DNA of 64,000 nucleotides from assembly GCF_963678975.1 (NCBI RefSeq), contig NC_089285.1:10774694-10838693 (forward strand), given 5' to 3'. This stretch comes from Dysidea avara (lineage: Eukaryota > Porifera > Demospongiae > Dictyoceratida > Dysideidae). Below the pieces are notes generated by a model, which was given only the letters and a program-made list of their open reading frames with translations, did not search any database and had not been told where the DNA came from. The translations under genes and the position numbers were made by a program. Positions 51,001-58,622 of this stretch are shown here, piece by piece; the stretch's first letter is position 1, and each line of letters opens with the position of its first letter.

Positions 51001-54000
51001 GCAGGTGCCCTAAGGGTAATTACTAGCAAGACTCCATAAATCCAACCATAGAATGTGCAAAAAACCAAAAAAATATGTCAGTCCAGTAGCCCAGTCCAGT
51101 GTTCCAGTCCAGTAGTCCAGTCCACTGAATAGCAATGCCCAACAAATAGTATGTACATATTAGACACATGCACTTAACAACCCAACTCTACGGTGTTCCA
51201 AGACAAAATAACATGACCATTAAGTTTCCATCCAACTAATCATTACGAACATCACATCATGGAACAATATGGCACTCAGATAAAATCAAAATAAATTAGT
51301 AGCCATTAGAAAGCCATGCAGTTATTACTTTCTGAACACACCTGACAAGTTGTATCAAACCAGTCTACTTTCAATATAAGAGTACAGTACACAGGTACGT
51401 ATGGGACCAACTATATCTTACTTGTATACAATGATACAACATTTAATTTTAAACGGAACAACCATACCATTCAAAATCTTCACGTGAGCAAGGACAGATG
51501 GTTCTATTGATAAATCTCTCATATTCTCCCCCATTTAGACAAAGATGATTGGCTACTTTACGTTCAAACGTCTCCCTCTCACCAAGTGTACACTCATGGT
51601 TCTCAAGGTTGTCAGATGGTGACCACAAGAAATAATCATTAGCAGTACACTCCTCAGCTGTAACAGGTACGATATTGCATGGAATATAATAGCTAATAGT
51701 AAGAATTAGGCAATAAATACTTCTATTACGGTGAATAAATAATAGTAAACACGTGTATGGGTTGTGTGCAGCTTTCCCTATGTATACAGGCCTGAAAGTA
51801 TTGGGTTAATTTCTCAAAGAAAACGACAGTAAAACATTAAAATGTTGCACATGAATAAAAAAAAAACACTAACACAAGATTGTGGAGAAGTCGACCCTAA
51901 TCATAACCCAGTTGTGTGGAGTTACTGAGGTGTTAGCACCATAGATACCAAACACTGTTGTGGCTTCACCAGGTTCAGTTAACATGCCGTACACACGGAA
52001 TGTACTAGTGTTGCTAAACTGGTAGGAGTACCATGTAGCACCCTCATCAAGACTGTACCTGTGATGAGACAAGTATAGTAACATAACACTACCATTAATG
52101 GCAATAACATTTCACATACACATTTATGTCACAGGTTGAGTTACTTGCAAACAAACAGACGTATATCAGAATTTAATAGTGCTTACTCAAAATGGTCAAT
52201 GCCACCTCCAAAGTTCTGTTCAACTGCCACGAGAACACTGCCAAAGTCACCAAACTGATAATAATGTCTCCCAGTGAGTGCCTGTAGTGATAGGTGTTCA
52301 CGTGATATTATGTAGCCACACACAACAGCGACAGCACAAAATACAATTTACGGAACAACTAATATGTATCTATGTGCATAGGCGTAGCAAGCACCTCGTG
52401 GTTGGGGGGACCATACAATGGTAAGGGTAAAATAAAAGCCGAGCATGCTAAACTAGGGGGTCTAAGGGCATTCCCCCTCAGGAAAGTTTTTTTTTGAAAA
52501 CTAACACTATTTCAAAGTATTTTTAGTAGTAAAAACATGCTTGAATCATTCCATCAGTGCATTCTTACTTGTGTAATTTACGTCAGTGACAAACAACATT
52601 GTGCTTATACGAAAATTAATTTTAGAGGTGCTTGTTGCAATCGTCAATCTAAAGTGTTGCTAAAGAGTCACTGTGCAAGCTGATAGTTTCATGAGTTCTT
52701 TATGGATTGTTGATTGAATAGAAAGGCGAAATATAGAGTGGCCTCCTGCCTATCATATGTAGTAGTAATATTATGACTGAAACTAAAATAATTACTATTT
52801 TCAATGGTAAAATGGAACACCTACTAGGCTGGCTGGTTTACCTTAATGACACACATATCCACACATTATCCCTACACTATTGTCACTATGCAGTCCCACA
52901 AACACTCACATCAACCCACGATGCTCCAGATGTGTTAGAAACAAATAAATTATAATAGTAGTTAATAGATGTGCTAACAAGGTTAGTACCAGTAAAACCT
53001 GCCAAAATACAATAAACAGAGGATAATATACCAATACATGAATGTATAACTGTACCAGATGCCATGATGATGCCTGGAGTTGACTCCTTAGAGTAGATTG
53101 GTTCCACATAATACTTGGAGAGTGAAAACTGGCTGGCCAAGTGGAGTGAACAATCCGGCTATGTGTGTGTGGAGAGAGAAATACAAATCAATCATAGCAG
53201 TATTAACGCTGGGAAGTGAAGCCATGTGTATACCACTTGTTGTCCAGGTAACACACAAATTACCCATACATGAGTAGTAGATATACATAATGTACATATT
53301 AGTTTGTAGGTATCCATGAAGCCATACCCATTTATAGGAAATGTGTTTTGCTATCAGTAAGGATTACTAATCGTTAATAAAACTTACCTGCTTATAGCTA
53401 CCTGTTTATGTAACTTGATACGCTTGTTGCTCGGCCAAAATATAGCTCCAGTGCATGCCTTGGTATTAACTAATCTGGGTCAGATTCAGGACAAATCTTG
53501 GTCAGTGGGACATCCAGGTCAGCAGTATTGACCAGTTTTCAATGCTCACACACACACACACACTACACACTACACACTACACACTACACACTACACACTA
53601 CACACACAAAACAACACACTACACACACAAAACAACACACTACACATACTTACCCATTCACAATTGAGTAAATGACCATTAGCCCCATATGTGGGAGGTC
53701 TCAAGTGTTCCCACACTCCACCCTTATCAAATGTGATGAAACTCTCTAGTTGTTTATTAGAGTTGATCTGTGATGCGATGTATGCCCCCTTCAATCCTTC
53801 TACCTTGTGGAAGTCAATCACTTTGTATGATGGCAGGTAGCTACAATAGTGAATATATTGTGATCAATATGCCAGTATAATAAGTGCCATATTACAGATC
53901 ACAAAATTTGTACATATACTGTGAAATGTATGACTGCTTTATTAGGGAAATATGTTAAGCTTGACAATCCTATGAGTGATATCTGCAATGACGTTTCTTT

Positions 54001-57000
54001 TCATTGCAATTACAAAATTTGCATAATTGGCAAAATGGCCATGTTAGTACAGGGCTTCAAAGACTTTGGCACACAATATTCAAAATGAATGCTGTCTGTA
54101 GTGTTTTACACATGGATCCATTATATAATAAAGGTAAGAAGTATTACATGTACCGTGACAGTGCAAAACGCGCTCCAACAGGGAAAGCAGACCAAAAATG
54201 TTAAATTCGGATGCAAATTGGCCTATTTGAATTGCATTATAAACTATATGCCTCACCTTCGCCCCTTTTTCGAATTTATAAACACTATCATAGGGAAACA
54301 CTATCTCGCCCAATACCTCTCCCTGTACAAAGTCCCCACACCATGGTGGCCATTTTGTTTTGTGACATCATAGATAACATGAAACAGAACCGAAGTGAAC
54401 GTCATTGCGGATATCGTTCATTGCACCATTGACTGCCTTATCTTTAATTTTACAAAAATTAGGAGTTTTAAATTCAATTAGGGATCATTGAAATAAAAAG
54501 TAGTGAAACAAGGGTGGTAATTGCAGATATAGTAGTGGAGACATTTAATCTCTAATTCATTCATGGCTATACACTGAATTAGGGATTCCAGTGTATCTGC
54601 AGGTGTAGGTGACCTACCTTGTCTCACTATTTTTTATTTCTATGATCCTTAATGGAACTAAAACTAAACTTGCTTGTATAATTATTTTGCAAAATAATTA
54701 TTACTGGTGAACTCTTGCATACCACATCAAAAGATAGAATGGTGCCAAATACAGTGAAGTGGCTATTACGCTTTGTTTTCAGTTTTGTTCAGCATGTTAC
54801 AAATGAAGAACAGTACAAGGGTCTTTGCAATATATCCGGTCACTACAAAAAATACGGACAATTTTAGATATAACCGTGATAATCAGCAGATAGGAAGCCA
54901 TAATGTGCTATATTGATACCTTTGCACTGTCAGTGAAAAGACATAAAGGAAGACAAAGGTAAGTCAGTGATGTATGCATTGTACATATTGCAGCATGCAA
55001 AAAAATACTTGTCGGGTTGAAGTGATATTTAACAGCGAAAAGATCAAGCCATTATCTTTAGCCGTTATTGAGTTACAAGATATCAGGCAGGCAGGGAAGG
55101 CAATAAACAATTGTCTTACACAAAAAGTTGTATTAACTTATCTCTAGCTGCTCTGAAAACACTTTGTACTTGCCAAGCACCATGAAGGTATTGATTTCTG
55201 GTCAATATGTCTTGCAAGAAAGTGCAAACCTCCATGATCCCTACTATACAGTACTACTGATTTATTAAAAAAAAAAAACTGGACACCTGATGCCGCTGAG
55301 CTACAAAGGACACTACAGATTGATGTCTATGCTTACACAAACTTACAGGGCATAGGTGTTCCCAGACAGTGCCGGGTCATCAAACACGACGTTGTCCAAA
55401 GAGAGAGAGTAGCTAACTCCCTCCTCTTCTGAGATGTACAAGTTGGACAAGTTCTTCCTATGGTAGACTGCTACAAATACTTGTTGTTCAGAAGTGTCCG
55501 CAATGTAGTAACTCTGGAACAAGAACATGTCAGGTTGTAAAAGATGCTCTAACTAATGAAACACAGGAATACGGTATGTAGCATGTATGTGATGCTCTGG
55601 AAAGACATTTAAGTGTGCTTTGTAAATATATTGTGCATGTAGATGTGTACATACTTTTTCAGTTATTCTCTCTCCTTCAACACTTTGTGGGAACTGAGCT
55701 TGTTTGAATGGTCTCCGTTTATAAGACACCATCAAAGTGAGTGAGTTACTATCAGCTGGCTACAGATACAGTATCAGTATATAATAGCAGCAGCATGTGA
55801 TATAACACATACACACACATGCACGCGCACCAGTGCAAAAATTACAATAGGGCAGGCTCACATGATCCTTAACAGCAAACATATAATCATCACTAATACT
55901 GAACTGCAACACTTCGGACATGATCAGACGTGAACTAGACATGTCAGTAGCCACCTCATACACATCTGACAACCTGCTACCTGTAATGACATTCACTATG
56001 GTAAGGGATAATGTATTATAACCTGTAATAATAATAATAGCATAGTATGTAGTTCACCAATGAAGCTGTGTTCTATGAAGCTTAGCATGTACAGTATTTG
56101 CTGTAGCTTCAATAACTTATTTTGAACCCAAAAAATTTCTTTGTTTTGGTCTGTCCACCTAGATCACCTATCTACACATATAGGAAGTCCATATAAACTG
56201 GATATTTGATCACTACTATTGTTGTTACTGTATTGTGGACACTAACTAGACTACTGTCCAGTCTATATGATCATTGATAAACTCACTTGAATCTTGTACA
56301 ACTTCCAGAAATATTGAATTGTTGACTGGATTCCTAAAACGTAGTGGAGATTATAACAGTATTACTGTGTATTTACAAGGTATGCCACTAGCAGTGTATT
56401 ACAGAATGTTACACAGTATTAAATACACAACAGCGTATATACAGAAAAGCCTGGTAGCCTTGACTGTATAAATAGAATACTTGAAGTTTCAGTTGGATAC
56501 CATTCTTTCCTATACTGTATAGTAACCTAGGTTTAAAGAACAAAGCCAGCCAACTTGAATTACCTACAAAGTTGCCTGTGTAGTAAGGTCAGCAAACTTT
56601 GGTCCCGACCAAAGCACACAAATTGTTAGTAGTTGCACTACACTCACCAAATAGCCAACCTCACTCTTTTACCAGGAAACACTTCACTGCTATTGTGCCA
56701 TGTCTCACCAAGGTCTGTAGTCGTGTACAGCTACAATGAAATAAGGACAGCGATTATCCATACACTCTAAAGTCAACATGAATCCTGGCCATCTTGTAAC
56801 AGCCCTTATAAGCTAATATGACATTGTGAAAACAAAATGGGTTACATGTGACAGAACTGGTCAGTCTTATCATGTGCACGTTACTAATCTACATTTGTCC
56901 AGTATAATGACAAACACACTAGGACTATCACTCACTATTCCACTGTTCCCGTCCCGGACCTTCATCACCTCCAGTGTTGGGTGAAAGTCAACTGACGACG

Positions 57001-58622
57001 GTACAAATGGTAGGAGATATTTCGCAAAAGTGTGACAGTCATCAGGGGACACAAATATTGCTCTATTTGTGGCATCCACAAACACATACTGGAAAAGAAA
57101 ACAAGAATTTAGTCAATCCATTCACACAGTAAAAAACCTTCATATATCTATAGTAATAATAAGTTGTACACACTAATGTATAGTATAGCTAACATACCAG
57201 TTGATATGTGAGTGGTCCCCTCAAAAAGTAATCCAGTCGAGCAGGTTGCGTCCTAGATACATTCAGTGTTACAATGTCAAAGAATAGTCCATAGTCATGG
57301 GATATATGGAGCCTGCTACTCTTTGCTGCCTGAGTACCCAGTATGACCATCGTGTCACTACTGACCTTACCACTCCAGTCCAACTGGATCTGGTAGTGAC
57401 CATCCTGTAGGTCAACCTATGGCAACAAAGTTCTTTAACAGTGAGAACAACTACAAAACACAACATTCTTCTAGGGATAAACTCACAAATCTATATTTAT
57501 GATCAAGGCAGAAGTGGGGCTACGCAGACCATCAGTAAAACGGGTTGATTCAGAACTTTTGATTTAAAAGTACTCCATACTATGAGCCACATGTTTAATA
57601 AAACAATGTACATGTAATGGACTAAAATGTGGTTAGTACCAAATAAAGGAATGCACACAAAGAGGAAAGAAAACGGAATATTGTTGCTTTTGTAATCACT
57701 TATACCAACTTTACAGACTCTAAAGTCTACTCAATGTCAAGGAATACATAAGCCACTCACAGAGACTTTAAAATTATAATAATTTATTTAATGTACATAT
57801 GTAGGAGTAAATCCTTCATTCACTATGTTGACAAAAAACCCTAACCCAATCTTCAATTCAGGTTAAATTGAATTGATTATGAAAACAGCTAATGGTCATA
57901 TACTTAATAGAGCTTCTGTATTTGCATTAGTTTCAGGATCATAATTCTTGTGTCACAGCTAGATGAACATACAAGGACACTTGCACAAACACATACATAC
58001 ATTATCAGTTTGGTTGCAACAGTTACTTTTGTAAGCTAGGCGCTTAGCTAGAGAGAACCATTGAAACATTCAATAAAATAAAGATCAAATCTCGGTCTCA
58101 TGCAACCTCAACCAATATTTGTGTCGGCACGGCAAGGTACAAACTATACAAAATGGTTGATTATATTAAATGGCTCCAAGCAAATTCTTTGTGAGCATGA
58201 TATGCACATATATACTAGCTGCATTGTCAACAGTTTGTCTGATGGAAGCCCTAACACCTTAATTCAGTACAGAATGGTCTCCTGGTAAAGTGGTGACAAA
58301 TCTACACATATAGGCCACAATGTACATCTCATCTCATTCTTCAGAGTGACAAATGATAAACGAAGCTCGTTCAGTATATTCTGTGCTAACAATTAAACAC
58401 TCAGCTTACCACTACGACGTCAGGAGTGACAGAGGGGTCAGGTCGTACAGTTGCTCGGCGTGTACGAGTGTTCAACACATCGGTATGTTCATCGGGGGCG
58501 TGGACTTGAATGATCTTAGAAGACTGCCGCTTTACTGATCGAGTAGCACTACTGTTAGCCCTGCTGAACACGATACCGATCGCTACAATACACAATAAGT
58601 TTGCTGCTTTGAATAATCGCAT
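27382..58622 (-). CDS. VPS10-domain sorting receptor with PKD and fibronectin III domains, 36 exons
   Basis: 36 exons encode about 1,591 aa with unbroken phase (4,776 nt). Order: signal peptide 1-20, furin-type site RTRR (53-56), VPS10 ~72-590, 10CC ~590-717, PKD1 ~718-810, PKD2 ~811-900, five FNIII ~901-1386, SEA-like ~1387-1486, TM ~1507-1531, cytoplasmic tail ~1532-1591. VPS10 receptors carry cargo between Golgi, endosomes and the surface and can signal. VPS10-10CC-PKD-PKD is the SorCS plan; FNIII repeats before the TM and an acidic C-terminal cluster are SorLA-like. YWTD propeller and LDLR-A repeats of SorLA are absent. Orthology to a single vertebrate family is therefore left open. Exon coordinates are given block by block in the entries below. 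The main doubt is whether all blocks belong to one transcript. Confidence 0.88.
27777..28783 (-). CDS. Receptor exons 33-35: SEA-like membrane-proximal domain
   Basis: Exons 28783-28651, 28160-28084, 27864-27777. Pattern: VKVKVTFSNFLEP, helix QFTKFLLKRVSDVLNV, strand TNIVVSFIIIFPT, helix TAQVVINQLNEVD, strand ITVLQHT. This alternation resembles a SEA/ferredoxin-like fold, placed as the membrane-proximal domain is in SorCS receptors. I see no GSVVV-type self-cleavage site. Exon 34 acceptor was set at GTACAG|GAATATG because it alone keeps phase without an extra exon. Confidence 0.65.
28209..28565. mobile_element. Degraded relative of the 50350-51140 element
   Basis: Left end GAGTGTTACTATGCCCTGGA and right end TGAATGGTAACACCC resemble the termini of the element at 50350-51140, and both contain GGACTGGAC-type tandem motifs. 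Target duplication imperfect. Lies between receptor exons 33 and 34. Confidence 0.5.
28853..29584. mobile_element. hAT-like element, second copy of the CAGGGG-TAGCTA family
   Basis: Starts CAGGGGTGTAGCTAGC and ends TAGCTACGCCTCTG, flanked by the perfect 8-bp duplication AAACTTGT (28845-28852 and 29585-29592). Same family as 10120-11033. It lies 70 bp upstream of the acceptor side of receptor exon 33. Confidence 0.85.
29657..30312. mobile_element. TACYGTA-ended MITE, copy 1
   Basis: Left TACTGTATTTCCTAG with TATAAAAGCC, right GGGCTTTTATATGAGG with TTACAGTA. Interior has CCTGTCTCGATTAC. Related to 34135-34515. Located in receptor intron 32. Confidence 0.65.
30400..31620. other. Receptor intron 32, remainder
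   Basis: No exon or gene recognised. Short pieces of the GTAGGCGACCTCCC dispersed repeat occur at about 30410 and 31475. Confidence 0.4.
31629..32327 (-). CDS. Receptor exons 31-32: fibronectin III domain 5
   Basis: Exons 32327-32221 and 31806-31629. EISWLPPVNSNGKITQYE, then VVLYSDPLG, LRPSTKYTFSVRAHN and a C-terminal APVQFNTANG strand. Most complete FNIII match in the gene. The intron between the two exons contains a GT-rich microsatellite (about 31928-32055). Confidence 0.88.
31928..32055 (+). repeat. GT-rich microsatellite
   Basis: Imperfect (GT)n with GTGC, GTAT and GAGT variants between receptor exons 31 and 32. Confidence 0.9.
32716..33123 (-). CDS. Receptor exons 29-30: fibronectin III domain 4
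   Basis: Exons 33123-33008 and 32875-32716. KLSWRPPVSPNGNITKFTIE and LKSYEQYNFTVSAIHPNG are classic FNIII strings. The exon 29 donor (GTGAGTG) runs straight into an ~80-bp GT microsatellite, so part of the 5' splice site is repeat. Confidence 0.85.
32919..33003 (+). repeat. (CA)n microsatellite at a splice donor
   Basis: About 40 uninterrupted CA units on the plus strand. On the coding (minus) strand it begins inside the exon 29 donor, GTGAGTGTGTGTG. Confidence 0.97.
33333..34054 (-). CDS. Receptor exons 27-28: fibronectin III domain 3
   Basis: Exons 34054-33948 and 33531-33333. DMMWSPPLDINSNIQD followed by QYEVIVKEI and LKAGGRYYYEVKSI give the FNIII core Trp and tyrosine corner. The intron between them contains a snap-back inverted repeat (33718-33907). 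Confidence 0.82.
33718..33907. repeat. Snap-back inverted repeat
   Basis: Two arms of about 90 bp (CGCAATATTGTCTTGCAAG ... and its near complement ending GACGACATTGCGG) around a short loop (TTTTCATTT). Sits in the intron inside FNIII domain 3. Confidence 0.85.
34135..34515. mobile_element. TACYGTA-ended MITE, copy 2
   Basis: Left TACTGTATTGCCTCGAATTA, right ATTCATTACAATACGGTA; interior has repeated AAATGCCTGG/CGTTTAGTCGCC-like units and ACACCCGGGCG. Same family as 29657-30312. Confidence 0.7.
35099..37558 (-). CDS. Receptor exons 24-26: fibronectin III domain 2
   Basis: Exons 37558-37461, 37287-37171, 35183-35099. QVAWDPVNAPSVTYQ then VLIYGHSST, SASYFFQ|VIAVVRDVDG and a VLVSTYVSQ end strand. 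The domain is interrupted by a 2-kb intron carrying the antisense Crypton; the Crypton's right end lies only 17 bp from the end of exon 25. Confidence 0.8.
35482..36843 (+). CDS. Crypton tyrosine recombinase
   Basis: Uninterrupted ORF of 453 aa. Residues 55-150 form a helical N-terminal core-binding-like region (TATWVKRFEKWKKEK, SLRTMLSAMHRYIKG). The catalytic part shows Arg217 (FGTRGCQEHH), Lys252 (EGPTKTRQGG), the HxxR box His348-Arg351 (TNHSVRKTM), His374 (SGHKS) and the nucleophile Tyr383 (LRDYSD). This set is the tyrosine recombinase signature, and EHHQIKIEDL with EGPTKTRQGGL is typical of Cryptons and Crypton-derived animal genes. All catalytic residues are present, so it may be active or recently active. 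A basic stretch KEKRKRK (170-176) may be a nuclear signal. Unrelated in function to the receptor it lies within. Confidence 0.9.
   Translation: MAFNIPEDFFSDEILQFFNDSDIIGTDTFSEELTAPEVDASSSSSSSVFASTTEKEIQGLLEKNKNGNTIKSTATWVKRFEKWKKEKCVSVDLPNISALNLNVVLQQYFAEIRNEKGEEYAPDSLRTMLSAMHRYIKGTGYSHNILTAPEFASAREVLNGKAIALRESGKEKRKRKADFVTTEDEQTMWNNGILGSSTPQNLNYTMFFLLSQNFGTRGCQEHHQIKIEDLKLIYNPSSGEALYVDWVEGPTKTRQGGLAKQERCVSQRMFAIGGDRCPVKIFQKLLNKRPEPLKSSGPLYLTPLQDFQGQADVWYSQKRMGINKINSFMKDMAKQSGLSNSNKRYTNHSVRKTMVHKLQKAGFSNDKIASISGHKSEQSLRDYSDIDMEDHQQISHTLSYNTRSDCQKLSKQIHSDAEFCSVQSTSLPLYNFTNCTVSTYYQQSSNVFTLEED
37005..37147. repeat. Palindromic terminal block of the Crypton
   Basis: Imperfect palindrome beginning TAGCATGGGTAGCAGTGAAA and ending with its complement, with a short hairpin GGCTTCGCC at the centre. 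Two further copies occur at 44217-44374 and 44570-44729. Confidence 0.88.
37859..38869 (-). CDS. Receptor exons 22-23: fibronectin III domain 1
   Basis: Exons 38869-38758 and 38037-37859. QVNWDKAP gives the core Trp, AGYHIYYK the Tyr strand, LSPGTEYQFQLMV the tyrosine corner. It enters in phase 1 from PKD2, which supports one continuous transcript. Donor of exon 22 is GTTTGT, weaker than average. Confidence 0.82.
39200..39840. repeat. Inverted-repeat segments with AAAACTTTGGC
   Basis: Inverted pairs AAAACTTTGGC...GCCAAAGTTTT occur at about 39289-39330 and 39780-39830, and another pair (AAGTCCCTACTTTGGC) at about 39142-39205. These look like termini of one or two decayed MITEs. No gene recognised in the intron between exons 21 and 22. 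Confidence 0.5.
41160..46972 (-). CDS. Receptor exons 19-21: second PKD domain
   Basis: Exons 46972-46872, 42502-42402, 41230-41160. Joined they read FIVQPNIIKPMIGEEVTF, then TFYWSING, LTISFDSPG and a final VMVKANNS...STVNVIG strand, a PKD pattern. The 4.4-kb intron 19 is full of repeats (43616-45108). Exon 21 uses an acceptor at CTGTAG|CATTGC; a later AG would bring an in-frame stop. Confidence 0.82.
41274..41524. mobile_element. TGTGACCGG inverted-repeat element, copy 2
   Basis: TGTGACCGGATTTGCGAAAA at the left and its complement at the right, TA flanks, 251 bp. In receptor intron 20, 44 bp from the acceptor of exon 21. Confidence 0.85.
42911..43530. mobile_element. Element with GGGTCA-rich ends
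   Basis: Left ATTGAAACCGGGTTGGGTCA and right GTGACCCAGTTTCAACG form a terminal inverted pair. A truncated relative (about 53320-53545) keeps GTTAATAAAACTTACC, TGCATGCC and the right end. Class unknown; no ORF. Confidence 0.65.
43616..45108. mobile_element. Element with terminal arrays of an 18-bp repeat, itself invaded
   Basis: Termini ATTACAGGTTTTTGCAATTG (left) and its complement (right). Left array 43624-43840 is about 12 tandem units of TTGCAATTGAATTCGTCG with variants. The right array is the same repeat inverted, in two parts (44157-44210 and 44970-45100), split by the Crypton-like insertion 44209-44969. A unique core of about 315 bp (43841-44156) has no recognised product. Confidence 0.82.
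44209..44969. mobile_element. Non-autonomous Crypton relative
   Basis: Ends GTACTAGTAATAGCATGG and GTATGGTATTACTAGTAC. Its right ~130 bp is the complement of the left flank of the Crypton at 35297, and it carries two copies of the Crypton palindrome (44217-44374, 44570-44729) separated by a further inverted repeat around TGCACAGCATGCG. No recombinase ORF. Inserted in the 18-bp repeat array. Confidence 0.8.
45109..46870. other. Receptor intron 19, remainder
   Basis: No exon recognised. ORFs at 45502-45756 (-) and 46361-46627 match nothing I know and break the receptor frame. Confidence 0.4.
47158..47285 (+). repeat. (CATA)n microsatellite
   Basis: About 30 units of ACAT/CATA, grading into ATGC units at the right edge. 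Between receptor exons 18 and 19. Confidence 0.97.
47328..47984 (-). CDS. Receptor exons 16-18: first PKD domain
   Basis: Exons 47984-47858, 47803-47735, 47407-47328. Strands are recognisable: VIVGVGQSIEFHV, KFTWYSSD, SYVFTFNRAGLFFVTAGIV and an IDLDVVEVYG end strand. This matches the PKD/Ig-like fold that follows 10CC in SorCS receptors. A CATA microsatellite begins just downstream of the exon 18 donor, in the intron. Confidence 0.85.
48150..51657 (-). CDS. Receptor exons 14-15: 10CC module
   Basis: Exons 51657-51468 and 48346-48150. Together they contain exactly ten Cys, the count that names the 10CC module of VPS10 receptors. Diagnostic strings are EECTAND, HECTLGERE, CPCSREDFECDFG (spanning the exon junction in phase) and LGYRKIFGDKC. 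In sortilin this module packs against the propeller. The 3.1-kb intron between the two exons holds two target-duplication-bearing elements (49734-50213 and 50350-51140). Confidence 0.93.
48520..49100. repeat. Repeat with AGACCC motifs and a terminal palindrome
   Basis: Several spaced TTACTTAGACCCTTT units (48690-48755), then a palindrome (about 48950-49083) whose arms contain GACTTCAGACCACAGGGGTC and whose centre is GCGCCTTCGCTTCGCTCAGG. Starts with CAGGGGTGGACCC. Probably a MITE; no gene. Confidence 0.6.
49358..49412 (+). repeat. Short tandem repeat CACCCAGTAGTGAT
   Basis: Four imperfect tandem copies of a 14-16 bp unit in receptor intron 14, just after two CTATTAGAGTAT motifs. Confidence 0.9.
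49734..50213. mobile_element. hAT-type MITE with 8-bp target duplication
   Basis: Ends TAGTGATGTGCAATA and its near complement ATATCGCACATCACTA, with perfect flanking GTAAGCAC (49726-49733 and 50214-50221). A second internal inverted copy of the left end (TCAGTATATTGCACATCACT, about 50007-50026) suggests a nested or rearranged structure. Confidence 0.88.
50350..51140. mobile_element. MULE-type MITE with 9-bp target duplication
   Basis: Long inverted repeats starting GGGCGTTACTATTCAGTGGA and ending with the near complement, flanked by perfect AACAAATAG (50341-50349 and 51141-51149). The 9-bp duplication and long TIRs fit Mutator-like elements. Interior tandem GGACTGGA motifs. No transposase. 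Confidence 0.88.
51874..58622 (-). CDS. Receptor exons 1-13: signal peptide, propeptide, VPS10 propeller
   Basis: Exons 58622-58410, 57416-57198, 57088-56936, 56730-56648, 56333-56287, 55980-55862, 55759-55655, 55513-55347, 53840-53654, 53158-53056, 52998-52910, 52281-52187, 52058-51874. Exon 1 has MRLFKAANLLCIVAIGIVFS (signal) and RTRR, a furin-type site as in other VPS10 pro-receptors. Asp-box-like motifs mark propeller blades: TTDLGETW, ITFDKGGVWEH, VSNTSGASW and YSLDEGATWYS. CSLHLASQF and ALTGRHYY align with the conserved C-terminal half of sortilin-type propellers. Exon 13 uses donor GTTAGT rather than a GTGTTA two bases earlier, because only this keeps phase with exon 14. Confidence 0.9.
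53549..53646 (+). repeat. ACTACACAC tandem repeat
   Basis: Tandem (CACACTACA)n and CACACAAAACAA units directly downstream of the exon 9 donor of the receptor. Confidence 0.92.
54600..55250. repeat. Dispersed repeat, copy 2
   Basis: Matches 4795-5350 in order and orientation: starts GTAGGTGACCTACCTTGTCT and ends near GAAAGTGCAAACCTCC. In receptor intron 8. Confidence 0.7.

Noticed and set aside
51869..51880. Exon 13 donor at GTGTTA (exon end 51876)
   Set aside because: This phase puts a stop codon at the start of exon 14; GTTAGT two bases later keeps the frame and the conserved Glu-Glu-Cys.
54004..54432. Overlapping ORFs of 66-94 codons in receptor intron 8
   Set aside because: No recognised domain, conflicting frames on both strands, repeat-like surroundings.
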